Source of the DNA: Pseudomonadota bacterium
Lineage (GTDB): Bacteria > Pseudomonadota > Gammaproteobacteria > Steroidobacterales > Steroidobacteraceae
Reading direction: 5' to 3'
Length of the DNA: 64,000 bases
NCBI GenBank assembly: GCA_023417315.1
Contig: JAEZFW010000073.1
Coordinates: 42,407 to 106,406 of the forward strand
The position numbers and the translations under genes were made by a program. The notes beneath the pieces were generated by a model. The model saw only the letters and a program-made list of their open reading frames with translations, had not been told where the DNA came from and searched no databases. Positions 33,611 through 41,112 of this stretch are shown in pieces (positions within the stretch are counted from its first letter, which is position 1; each line of letters opens with the position of its first letter).

Positions 33611-34528
33611 TCATCCCACTGTGCGCTGAATGAGCTCCGCGCCGCGCGCGAGCAGGAACGTGCGGAATGCGACGGTGATCGGCGAGAGACGTTTGTCTCG
33701 CAAGTGGATCACGTACCAGTCGCGCAGGAGCGGCAGGCCGCTGACATTGAGCGTGACAAGCTTGCCTGCGGCGAGCTCGAGACTGACGGTGTGCTTCGAG
33801 ATGAAGCTGATTCCCATGCCTGCCATGACTGCCTGCTTGATGGTCTCGTTACTGCTCACCTCCATCGAGGCACGAAAGGAAACGCCACGTTCGCGGAAGA
33901 CATGCTCCATCGAGGCTCGCGTGCCGGAACCCGGCTCTCGGATCACGAAGTTCTCCGACTCGAGGCGTTTCAGCGGGATCTTTCGTTGCGATTGCGCCAG
34001 CGGATGATCGGGCGCGGCAACGATGACGAGCGGGTGTTTCGCAAACGGTTCGGCAGTCGTCACGAGCTCTCGGGGCGGTCGCCCCATGATGACGAGGTCC
34101 GTCTCATTGTCCGCGAGTTGTTTGATGATCTCTTCGCGGTTACCGACCGTGAACTTGATCGACACCTGCGGATATTCGAGGGTGAATGCCGAAAGGAGCG
34201 ATGGCGTGAAGTACTTCGCCGTGCTCACCGCGCCAAGCTTCAGCACACCGCGCTTGAGTCCGCGCATCTCGGCGAACGATTCGCTAGCCGCGCGGACGAT
34301 CTCGGTGATTTGATGTGCATAACGCAGCAACTCTTCGCCCGCGGCAGTCAGATGAATCGCGCGGCCGACGTGCTCGAACAGGGGCATCCCGACTTCCGAT
34401 TCCAGAAGCTTCAGCTGCTGCGACACGGCAGGCTGCGTCAAGTGCAGCTCACGCGCTGCGCGCGTAAACGACCTGTGCTGCGCCACTGCAGCAAAAACCC
34501 GAACCTGTCGAAGCGTTAAGTTGCGCAT
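33611..34528 (-). CDS. cbbR: CbbR, LysR-type regulator of the Calvin-cycle operon
   Basis: CbbR activates transcription of cbb genes in response to metabolites. The 305-residue product has a LysR-type HTH (TLRQVRVFAAVAQHRSFTRAARELHLTQPAVSQQLK) and an effector-binding domain (ELVTTAEPF, SGTRASMEHVF). It is transcribed away from cbbL, as is usual for CbbR, with a 219-nt shared region. No other LysR regulator is near. Confidence 0.93.
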   Translation of the reverse strand: MRNLTLRQVRVFAAVAQHRSFTRAARELHLTQPAVSQQLKLLESEVGMPLFEHVGRAIHLTAAGEELLRYAHQITEIVRAASESFAEMRGLKRGVLKLGAVSTAKYFTPSLLSAFTLEYPQVSIKFTVGNREEIIKQLADNETDLVIMGRPPRELVTTAEPFAKHPLVIVAAPDHPLAQSQRKIPLKRLESENFVIREPGSGTRASMEHVFRERGVSFRASMEVSSNETIKQAVMAGMGISFISKHTVSLELAAGKLVTLNVSGLPLLRDWYVIHLRDKRLSPITVAFRTFLLARGAELIQRTVG

Positions 34529-34747
34529 GTCGTTCTACGCTCGGAATGGAGTGACCGCACAGAACACAAGCACACAAGAAGGAGCTCGTGCTCATCTTCC
34601 TGGATCGCTATGTGTTCTATGTGTTCTTTGTGGCTGCTCCCTTTAGTCATTAGAGAATCTTATACCAGAACAAATATTATTCCATTGGACCTAATGAGAA
34701 CTCAGGTCCACGCTTCATCGCACTCACTCTTGCTCGAGGATACGACG
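34529..34747. promoter_or_regulatory. cbbR-cbbL divergent promoter with candidate CbbR site
   Basis: TTA-GAGAATC-TTA at 34651-34663 fits the TNA-N7-TNA pattern described for CbbR sites, and CATTAG (34649-34654) faces CTAATG (34692-34697) around an AT-rich core with TATTAT at 34676-34681. An inverted array (34561-34578 and 34610-34633, AGAACACAAG units against TGTGTTCT units) also lies here. Binding is inference from position and pattern. Confidence 0.55.
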
Positions 34748-36217
34748 ATGAAGCAGATCGGTACGCGGGCAGCTCCCGTCTCGGCGGCGGATCGCTACAA
34801 GGCAGGTGTCTTGAAGTACGCGGACATGGGGTATTGGGATGGCAAGTACCAGCCGAAGGACACGGACGTGCTCGCCCTCTTCCGCATCACACCACAAGAG
34901 AACGTGGACCCGGTGGAAGCTGCCGCCGCTGTGGCGGGCGAGTCTTCGACGGCCACGTGGACGGTGGTCTGGACGGACCGCCTCACAGCCTGCGATCGCT
35001 ATCGCGCTAAGGCATACCGCGTCGAACCTGTCCCCGGCGCGCGCGGACAGTACTTCGCATATATCGCTTATGACTTGGATCTGTTCGAGCCGGGTTCGAT
35101 CGCGAACTTGAGTGCGTCGATCATCGGCAACGTCTTTGGGTTCAAACCGCTCAAGGCGCTGCGCTTGGAGGACATGCGTTTTCCGGTCGCATACGTGAAG
35201 ACCTATCAGGGTCCGCCAACCGGCATTGTCGTCGAGCGCGAACGCCTCGATAAGTTTGGTCGTCCACTACTGGGTGCCACGGTCAAGCCGAAGCTCGGCC
35301 TCTCCGGTAAGAACTACGGTCGGGTCGTGTATGAAGCGCTGCAAGGCGGACTCGATTTCACGAAAGACGACGAGAACATCAACTCGCAGCCCTTCATGCA
35401 CTGGCGAGATCGCTTTCTCTACTGCATGGAAGCGGTCAATCGAGCGCAGGCCGCCACCGGCGAGGTGAAAGGACACTATCTCAATGTCACCGCCGCGACG
35501 ATGGAGGACATGTACGAGCGCGCAGAGTTCGCGAAAGAGATCGGCTCGGTCATCGTCATGATCGATCTCGTAATCGGCTACACCGCGATCCAATCGATGT
35601 CGAAGTGGGCGCGGAAGAACGACATGGTTCTGCACCTGCACCGTGCAGGACACGGGACCTACACCCGACAGAAGACGCATGGCGTGTCGTTTCGCGTGAT
35701 CTCAAAGTGGATGCGCCTCGCCGGGGTCGATCATCTGCACGCGGGTACGGTCGTCGGCAAGCTCGAAGGCGATCCGAACACGGTGCAGGGTTACTACAAC
35801 GTGCTGCGCGAGCCGCACAACCCGGTCGATTTGCCGCGGGGTGTCTTCTTCGAGCAAGACTGGGGCGGACTCAATGGCGTGATGCCAGTCGCCTCAGGCG
35901 GCATTCACGCGGGGCAGATGCATCAGCTGCTCACGTACTTGGGTGAGGACTGCGTGCTGCAGTTCGGCGGCGGAACGATCGGTCACCCGATGGGCATCGC
36001 CGCCGGTGCAACCGCCAATCGAGTCGCGCTCGAAGCGATGGTGCTGGCGCGCAATGAAGGCCGCGATATCTGGAACGAAGGGCCCGACATTCTCAACAAC
36101 GCCGCGCGCCACTGCACGCCGTTGCAGGCCGCGCTCGATACTTGGCGCGATGTCACGTTCGACTATGCGAGCACCGACACGCCCGACTTCGTTCCCACAC
36201 CGACGGCGGCCGCTTGA
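34748..36217 (+). CDS. cbbL: RuBisCO large subunit, red-type form I (IC)
   Basis: This subunit carboxylates ribulose-1,5-bisphosphate. I chose ATG 34748 (GAGGAT just upstream), giving 489 residues that start like form IC proteins, with VLKYADMGYW. The N domain is followed by the barrel with KPKLGLSGKNYG (Lys180, Lys182) and GLDFTKDDEN, where Lys206 is carbamylated; the loop-6 lysine is in GTVVGKLEGD. It is the first gene of cbbL-cbbS-cbbX-cbbF-cbbP-cbbZ, and the presence of CbbX supports the red-type call. Confidence 0.97.
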   Translation: MKQIGTRAAPVSAADRYKAGVLKYADMGYWDGKYQPKDTDVLALFRITPQENVDPVEAAAAVAGESSTATWTVVWTDRLTACDRYRAKAYRVEPVPGARGQYFAYIAYDLDLFEPGSIANLSASIIGNVFGFKPLKALRLEDMRFPVAYVKTYQGPPTGIVVERERLDKFGRPLLGATVKPKLGLSGKNYGRVVYEALQGGLDFTKDDENINSQPFMHWRDRFLYCMEAVNRAQAATGEVKGHYLNVTAATMEDMYERAEFAKEIGSVIVMIDLVIGYTAIQSMSKWARKNDMVLHLHRAGHGTYTRQKTHGVSFRVISKWMRLAGVDHLHAGTVVGKLEGDPNTVQGYYNVLREPHNPVDLPRGVFFEQDWGGLNGVMPVASGGIHAGQMHQLLTYLGEDCVLQFGGGTIGHPMGIAAGATANRVALEAMVLARNEGRDIWNEGPDILNNAARHCTPLQAALDTWRDVTFDYASTDTPDFVPTPTAAA

Positions 36218-36237
36218 TCGTCACCGAGGAAACCATC

Positions 36238-36654
36238 ATGCGACTCACACAAGGCACATTCTCCTTCCTACCTGATCTCACGGACGGGCAGATTCGCGCT
36301 CAGATCGAGTATTGCTTGCAGAAGGACTGGGCGATCTCCATCGAGTACACCGACGATCCTCATCCTCGCAACACTTATTGGGAGATGTTCGGCATCCCGA
36401 TGTTCGATCTGAAGGATGCCGCCGGCATCCTCAAAGAGGTGAACGCGTGTCGCGCAACCTTCCCCAATCACTACGTCAAGGTGAACGCGTTCGATGCGAC
36501 GCGAGGCGTGGAATCGTTGCGACTGTCCTTCATCGTTTCACGACCGAAGGACGAGCCCGGCTTTCAGCTTACGCGCGAGGAAGGACCCGGGCGCCAGGTC
36601 CGCTACACGACGCGCTCTTATGCGACGGAACGGCCTGCGGGCCAGCGTTACTGA
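36238..36654 (+). CDS. cbbS: RuBisCO small subunit, red-type
   Basis: The 138-residue product (ATG 36238, GAGGAAA upstream) has the small-subunit core with QGTFSFLPDLTD, YWEMFGIPMFDLKD and VKVNAFD. The extended C-terminal tail after residue 105 (RYTTRSYATERP) is the beta-hairpin extension of red-type small subunits. It lies 20 nt after cbbL and 9 nt before cbbX. Confidence 0.95.
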   Translation: MRLTQGTFSFLPDLTDGQIRAQIEYCLQKDWAISIEYTDDPHPRNTYWEMFGIPMFDLKDAAGILKEVNACRATFPNHYVKVNAFDATRGVESLRLSFIVSRPKDEPGFQLTREEGPGRQVRYTTRSYATERPAGQRY

Positions 36655-36663
36655 GGTGCGCGT

Positions 36664-37578
36664 ATGAATGCAGTCACCGACGACATCCAGGACAATAGCG
36701 ATCGGCACTTCGATCTCGATGCAGCTTTCCGCGGCTCGCGCGTCGCCGAGGTCCTCGATGAGCTGAATCGCGAGCTCGTGGGACTTGCGCCCGTGAAAGG
36801 TCGCGTGCGCGACATTTGTGCGTTGCTCTTGGTAGACACGTTGCGCAGGCAAGCTGGGCTCAGCACGGGCGCGCCCTCGCTGCACATGAACTTCACGGGA
36901 AATCCAGGTACGGGCAAGACGACGGTCGCGATGCGGATGGCTGAGATCCTGCATCGGCTCGGCTACGTTCGCAAAGGTCATCTGATTGCGGTCACTCGGG
37001 ATGACCTCGTCGGTCAATACATCGGCCACACGGCGCCGAAAACCCGCGAGGTGCTGAAGCGAGCGATGGGCGGTGTGCTCTTCATCGACGAGGCGTACTA
37101 CCTGTACCGGCCCGAGAACGAACGCGACTACGGGCAAGAAGCGATCGAGATCCTGCTCCAGGAGATGGAGAACAGTCGCGGCGATCTCGTGGTGATCCTT
37201 GCGGGCTACAAGGATCGGATGGATCGCTTCTTCCGCAGCAATCCCGGCCTCTCCTCACGCATCGCGCATCACATCGATTTCCCCGACTACACGAACGATG
37301 AGCTGTACGAGATCGCGCAGCTCATGTTGCAGCAGATGCAGTATCGCTTGAGCGATGAGGCGCTCGCCACCTTGCGCGAGTACATCGAGCGACGACGCAC
37401 GCAGCCGCACTTCGCGAACGCGCGCTCGATTCGCAATGCCCTAGACCGCGCACGCCTGCGCCAAGCGAGCCGCCTCTTCGAGCGCGGCGCGACGTTGACC
37501 CAGGACGATTTGATGACGATCGAAGCCGCCGACCTACGTTCGAGCCGCGTGTTCACCGCGGAGGGGCCGCTGTCATGA
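36664..37578 (+). CDS. cbbX: CbbX, red-type RuBisCO activase
   Basis: CbbX is an AAA+ ATPase that removes inhibitory sugar phosphates from red-type RuBisCO and is activated by RuBP. The 304-residue product has Walker A GNPGTGKT (79-86), Walker B FIDEAYYL (Asp142, Glu143), a pore-loop region YIGHTAPKT, and a C-terminal helical lid. Its stop overlaps the start of cbbF by ATGA. Confidence 0.96.
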   Translation: MNAVTDDIQDNSDRHFDLDAAFRGSRVAEVLDELNRELVGLAPVKGRVRDICALLLVDTLRRQAGLSTGAPSLHMNFTGNPGTGKTTVAMRMAEILHRLGYVRKGHLIAVTRDDLVGQYIGHTAPKTREVLKRAMGGVLFIDEAYYLYRPENERDYGQEAIEILLQEMENSRGDLVVILAGYKDRMDRFFRSNPGLSSRIAHHIDFPDYTNDELYEIAQLMLQQMQYRLSDEALATLREYIERRRTQPHFANARSIRNALDRARLRQASRLFERGATLTQDDLMTIEAADLRSSRVFTAEGPLS

Positions 37579-38645
37579 CGCATACGCCGAAGACGCTGAC
37601 GCGCTTTCTCATCGAGGAGCGCCGCTCTCATGCCGATACGAATGCGGATTTCATCGCACTGGTGAACGACGTGCGCCTGGCCTGCAAGCGCATCGCGGCA
37701 CTGATCGGCAAGGGTGCGCTTTCGAACACGCTCGGCGTCGCGGGCACGACGAACGTGCAAGGCGAGATGCAGCTGCGCATGGATGTGCTCGCGAACGACA
37801 TCTTCATCCGTACCACCGAATGGGGGGGCCAGCTCGCGGGCATGGTGTCGGAAGAGATGACGACGCCTTACTCCATTCCGACCGAGTATCCCCGCGGACG
37901 ATACTTGCTGTTGTTCGATCCGCTGGATGGCTCTTCGAACGTAGACGTCAACGTCGCGGTCGGCAGCATCTTCTCGATCTTGCGCTGCCCTGGGGGCGCG
38001 TGCGAGCCGCTCGAAACCGATTTCCTCCAGCCGGGAACGGCGCAAGTGTGCGCAGGCTACGCCATCTACGGGCCCTCGACGATGCTCGTGCTCACGACTG
38101 GGCATGGCGTGCATGGCTTCACGCTCGACCGCGAGGTGGGTGAGTTCTTGCTCACGCATCCGGATCTGCGCATTCCTGAGAGCACATCCGAGTTTGCGAT
38201 CAACGCGTCGAACTCCCGCCATTGGGAAGCGCCGATCAAGCAGTACGTGAGCGAGTGTCAAGCGGGCGTGGCAGGCCCCCGCGGCCGCGACTTCAACATG
38301 CGTTGGATCGCCTCGCTCGTTGCTGAAGCACATCGCATTCTCATGCGCGGTGGAGTGTTCCTCTATCCGCGAGATCGCAAGGATCTCACGCAAGCAGGCC
38401 GGTTGCGCTTGTTGTACGAAGCCAATCCGATCGGGTTCATCGTGGAGCAAGCAGGCGGTCGCGCGACCACCGGGCGAGAGCCGTTGCTCGAAGTCACGCC
38501 GAGCGCGCTGCACGAGCGCATCGGTCTCATCTTCGGCGCCCGTACGGAGGTGGAGCGCATCGAACGCTATTACCGCGACTACAACGATTTCGAATTCGAC
38601 GCCCCGCTCTTCGGCACCCGCACGTTGTTCAGGAGTCAGCTCTGA
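37575..38645 (+). CDS. cbbF: Fructose-1,6-bisphosphatase, class I
   Basis: This removes the 1-phosphate in the regenerative part of the Calvin cycle; the bacterial form may also act on sedoheptulose bisphosphate. The 356-residue product has SEEM (92-95) and FDPLDGSSN (114-122) metal/phosphate motifs and NPIGFIVEQAGG near the C terminus. It overlaps cbbX by 4 nt and cbbP by 1 nt (TGATG), showing translational coupling. Confidence 0.95.
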   Translation: MTHTPKTLTRFLIEERRSHADTNADFIALVNDVRLACKRIAALIGKGALSNTLGVAGTTNVQGEMQLRMDVLANDIFIRTTEWGGQLAGMVSEEMTTPYSIPTEYPRGRYLLLFDPLDGSSNVDVNVAVGSIFSILRCPGGACEPLETDFLQPGTAQVCAGYAIYGPSTMLVLTTGHGVHGFTLDREVGEFLLTHPDLRIPESTSEFAINASNSRHWEAPIKQYVSECQAGVAGPRGRDFNMRWIASLVAEAHRILMRGGVFLYPRDRKDLTQAGRLRLLYEANPIGFIVEQAGGRATTGREPLLEVTPSALHERIGLIFGARTEVERIERYYRDYNDFEFDAPLFGTRTLFRSQL

Positions 38646-39598
38646 TGTCTGCCATGCACCCAATCATCGCCTGCACGGGCTCCTCGGGCGCGGGCACGAC
38701 CTCGGTCATGCGCACGTTCGAGCAGATCTTTCGCCGCGAATCGATCAACGCGGCATTCATCGAGGGTGACAGTTTCCATCGCTACGACCGCGTCACGATG
38801 AAGCAGAAGATGGCTGAGGCGATTGCGCGTGGCGACGTTCACTTCAGCCACTTCGGCCCGGAAGCGAATCTCTTCGAAGAGCTCCAAACCTTGTTCCGCG
38901 CCTACGGGGAGAGCGGCCAGGGACGTCGCCGCCTGTATCTGCACGATGAGCAGGAGGCGCAGCGTTACGGCCAGCAACCCGGCACGTTCACGGATTGGGA
39001 GCCGCTACCACAGGATACCGACCTGCTCTTCTATGAAGGGCTGCACGGAGCGGTGGCCTGTAACGGAATCGATGTCGCACGGCATGTGGATCTCTTGGTT
39101 GGAGTCGTGCCCGTCATCAATCTCGAGTGGATTCAGAAGCTGCATCGGGACCGATCCACTCGCGGCTACTCCGCGGAAGCGATCACCGACACCATCCTGC
39201 GGCGTATGAACGACTATGTGACCTATATATGCCCGCAGTTCTCGCGCACGCATATCAACTTCCAGCGTGTTCCGGTCGTCGATACGTCGAACCCGTTCAT
39301 TGCCCGGTTCATTCCAACGCCAGACGAATCGTTCCTCGTGATTCGTTTCGCTCGACCCCACGGCATCGATTTCCCATATTTGATCTCCATGCTGCACGGC
39401 TCGTTCATGTCCCGCTCGAACACCATCGTGTGCCCCGGAGGCAAGATGGATCTCGCGATGCAGCTGATCTTCACGCCGATGATCTTGCGGTTGATCGAGC
39501 GCCGCAAGGAAGCACACGGGCGCAAGAAATCCAGACCCGCCACCAAGCCCGCAATTGCCATCGACGCCCTCGTGCAAACAGCAGGAGTCGCGGGATGA
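38645..39598 (+). CDS. cbbP: Phosphoribulokinase, bacterial class I
   Basis: This phosphorylates ribulose-5-phosphate to the RuBisCO substrate. The 317-residue product has P-loop GSSGAGTT (12-19), and motifs EGDSFHRYDR and FYEGLHGA typical of bacterial octameric enzymes. The C terminus carries an extra basic/Ala-rich tail of about 25 residues after LRLIERRKE (RKKSRPATK and onward) not expected in a ~290-residue enzyme. The tail overlaps the start of cbbZ. Confidence 0.95.
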   Translation: MSAMHPIIACTGSSGAGTTSVMRTFEQIFRRESINAAFIEGDSFHRYDRVTMKQKMAEAIARGDVHFSHFGPEANLFEELQTLFRAYGESGQGRRRLYLHDEQEAQRYGQQPGTFTDWEPLPQDTDLLFYEGLHGAVACNGIDVARHVDLLVGVVPVINLEWIQKLHRDRSTRGYSAEAITDTILRRMNDYVTYICPQFSRTHINFQRVPVVDTSNPFIARFIPTPDESFLVIRFARPHGIDFPYLISMLHGSFMSRSNTIVCPGGKMDLAMQLIFTPMILRLIERRKEAHGRKKSRPATKPAIAIDALVQTAGVAG

Positions 39599-40302
39599 TC
39601 CGGGCCATCGCATTTGATCTAGACGGCACGCTCATCGATACGGCGCCCGATCTCGGCGCATGCATGAACGTCGTACTGAACATGATCGGTCGCCGCCCGC
39701 TTCCAGAGCATGTAGTGCCACAGCTGATCGGAGCAGGTATCTCGAGCTTCGTTGCACGCGCGCTCAGCTATGGGTCTGACAGCGTACAGCTCACGCCCGC
39801 GCTTCGCGCCGGCGCGGAAGCGGTCTTTCGCAAGCTATATAGCCATCATATCTTCGAGCGCAGCTCTGTGTACCCGGGAGTGCGCCATTCCCTCGGTGCG
39901 CTCACCGCCTCTGGCACACCGCTGTGCTGTGTGACGAACAAGGAGTCGAGCTTCGCCGTTCGCTTGCTCGAAGCGGCGGACTTGAGCCATTACTTCCGCC
40001 ACGTGCTCTGCGCCGATCTCGCGGAAGATCGCAAACCGAGCCCGAACCTGTTGGTCGCTGCATGCAAGCGCCTGGAGATCGAACCTTGCGAGCTCGTATA
40101 CGTTGGCGATTCACGCAGCGACATCATTGCCGCCCGCGCAGCGGGATGCGCAGCCGTCTCCGTCGCTTATGGCTACAACAATCCCCACGACCTCGAAGCA
40201 CTCCATCCGGATGAGCTGATCGACAATCTCGCCGAGATCAGCGCCTTCGTCTGCCCTCACCCAACCCAAACTCGGGGCTCGATCGAGAACGACGTACGAT
40301 AG
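39595..40302 (+). CDS. cbbZ: Phosphoglycolate phosphatase
   Basis: This HAD-family enzyme hydrolyses 2-phosphoglycolate formed when RuBisCO uses oxygen. The 235-residue product (ATG 39595, overlapping the cbbP stop as ATGA) has FDLDGTLIDT with the Asp8 nucleophile, a cap domain, CCVTNKE and the YVGDSRSDIIAARAAG metal motif. It ends the cbb operon; dispersed repeats follow. Confidence 0.93.
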   Translation: MIRAIAFDLDGTLIDTAPDLGACMNVVLNMIGRRPLPEHVVPQLIGAGISSFVARALSYGSDSVQLTPALRAGAEAVFRKLYSHHIFERSSVYPGVRHSLGALTASGTPLCCVTNKESSFAVRLLEAADLSHYFRHVLCADLAEDRKPSPNLLVAACKRLEIEPCELVYVGDSRSDIIAARAAGCAAVSVAYGYNNPHDLEALHPDELIDNLAEISAFVCPHPTQTRGSIENDVR

Positions 40303-40325
40303 AAAGGCTACGCGAACGCGACATC

Positions 40326-40355
40326 GTCATCGTCGCGGAGGCGAGGATCCATCTT
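40326..40355. repeat. GTCATC...GCGAGGATCCATC hairpin repeat (copy 2)
   Basis: Same orientation as copy 1 at 10187. The stem GTCGC...GCGAGG has lost one pair. Confidence 0.6.
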
Positions 40356-40395
40356 CAGTGCGCGAGGTGCTCGACTCAGCCGACGCAGGGCTGCC

Positions 40396-40489
40396 GCCAG
40401 GACTTGTTTCAGGACCGGTCGTGAATACATCCATGTAGACCTGCTACGAAAACATCCATGTTTTCGAAGCTCCTGAAACAAGTCCTGGC
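40396..40489. repeat. Dispersed three-way-junction element, copy 3 (inverted, best preserved)
   Basis: The outer arms (40396-40414 and 40471-40489) pair perfectly over 19 bp (GCCAGGACTTGTTTCAGGA and its complement). Inside are two perfect hairpins, TACAT-CC-ATGTA flanked by GGTC/GACC, and CGAAAACAT-CC-ATGTTTTCG flanked by GCT/AGC. Orientation is opposite to copies 1 and 2. Confidence 0.9.
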
Positions 40490-40550
40490 GTCAGCACCTG
40501 CTCGTGCCAACTGCAGCCTCCCAGGGCGTAGAGAAGAAGTAAGAAGAATC

Positions 40551-40638
40551 GGGAGACAGGACAGGATTAGCGGAATGGAGAAAGGTCAGAACAGAATTTG
40601 ATCTGCTCTTCCTCTGACAATCCTGTTCATCCTTGTCG
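40551..40638. repeat. Inverted array of ACAGGATTA units
   Basis: GACAGGACAGGATTAGCGGAATGG (from 40554) faces TGACAATCCTGTTCATCC (from 40615). It shares its unit with the array at 12165-12265. Confidence 0.6.
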
Positions 40639-40660
40639 AAGAATTCTTCCCCTCCGAGCC

Positions 40661-40688
40661 CACGAGCACACGAGCACACGAGCACACG
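40661..40688. repeat. Direct CACACGAG octamer repeat before a small ORF
   Basis: Three to four copies of CACACGAG in tandem run up to the start codon of the following 125-residue ORF. They leave no recognisable ribosome-binding site. Confidence 0.6.
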
Positions 40689-41066
40689 ATGAGCGTAAGC
40701 GCGCTCTTCGAGCGGATGGAAGGACGCGGGCAGGAACTTGTCGTATTCGGTGGGGCTGCTGCCGACACAGTCAAGTGCCACCTCTTGCTTTCAAAGCGGC
40801 ACCACGGTAGGCGGAATGCAGTGCTGTCACATGCCATGGAGCAAATCGTGCGGGCACCCATTGCGGGTGTTCACGCCTACATGACCGAAGGACCGACAAG
40901 TTCCTGGACGCGGCATTCCAACCGCTCTGCCGATAGGCGCGCGCGTGTGCTGGTGCAACGTCTCCAGCAGCACGGCTATCTCTGCGAAGTGACGAGTGCA
41001 GATCATCGCTTTGAGGGCTCAGCGCGCTCTGCCAGAGTTTCTTCGTTCCTTGGGTTGGCTGAATGA
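40689..41066 (+). CDS. Hypothetical 125-residue protein
   Basis: I do not recognise this protein. The ATG follows directly on the CACACGAG repeat. Codon choice is plausible for coding DNA but has a higher share of A/T-ending codons than the neighbours, and there is no clear ribosome-binding site. The product is basic, with LVVFGGAAADTVKCHLLLS near the start and a helical VLVQRLQQHG segment. It could be a remnant. The stop is 46 nt before the amine oxidase start. Confidence 0.4.
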   Translation: MSVSALFERMEGRGQELVVFGGAAADTVKCHLLLSKRHHGRRNAVLSHAMEQIVRAPIAGVHAYMTEGPTSSWTRHSNRSADRRARVLVQRLQQHGYLCEVTSADHRFEGSARSARVSSFLGLAE

Positions 41067-41112
41067 AACTTACGATGGGCCCTATGAATTAGGCATCAAA
41101 GCAAGAATTGCA

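Larger units (their letters stand above)
40303..40688. repeat. 386-nt gene-free spacer filled with four repeat elements
   Basis: No coding region is supported. In order it contains the GTCATCGTCGCGG...GCGAGGATCCATC hairpin (40326-40355), three-way-junction element copy 3 (40396-40489), an inverted ACAGGATTA array (40551-40580 and 40608-40638) and a run of CACACGAG units (about 40661-40688) just before the next gene. Confidence 0.7.

Noticed and set aside
34610..34747. Longer N terminus for RuBisCO large subunit
   Set aside because: The extra residues (MCSMCSLW...) are encoded by an inverted array and the promoter, and do not resemble form IC N termini.
37287..38663. 458-codon open frame on the minus strand opposite cbbX and cbbF
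   Set aside because: It lies antisense to two well-supported genes and shows no recognisable motif.
40661..40688. CRISPR-like repeat run
   Set aside because: Units are 8 nt in direct tandem without spacers, so it is a microsatellite rather than a CRISPR array. The other arrays are also without unique spacers, and no cas genes are present.
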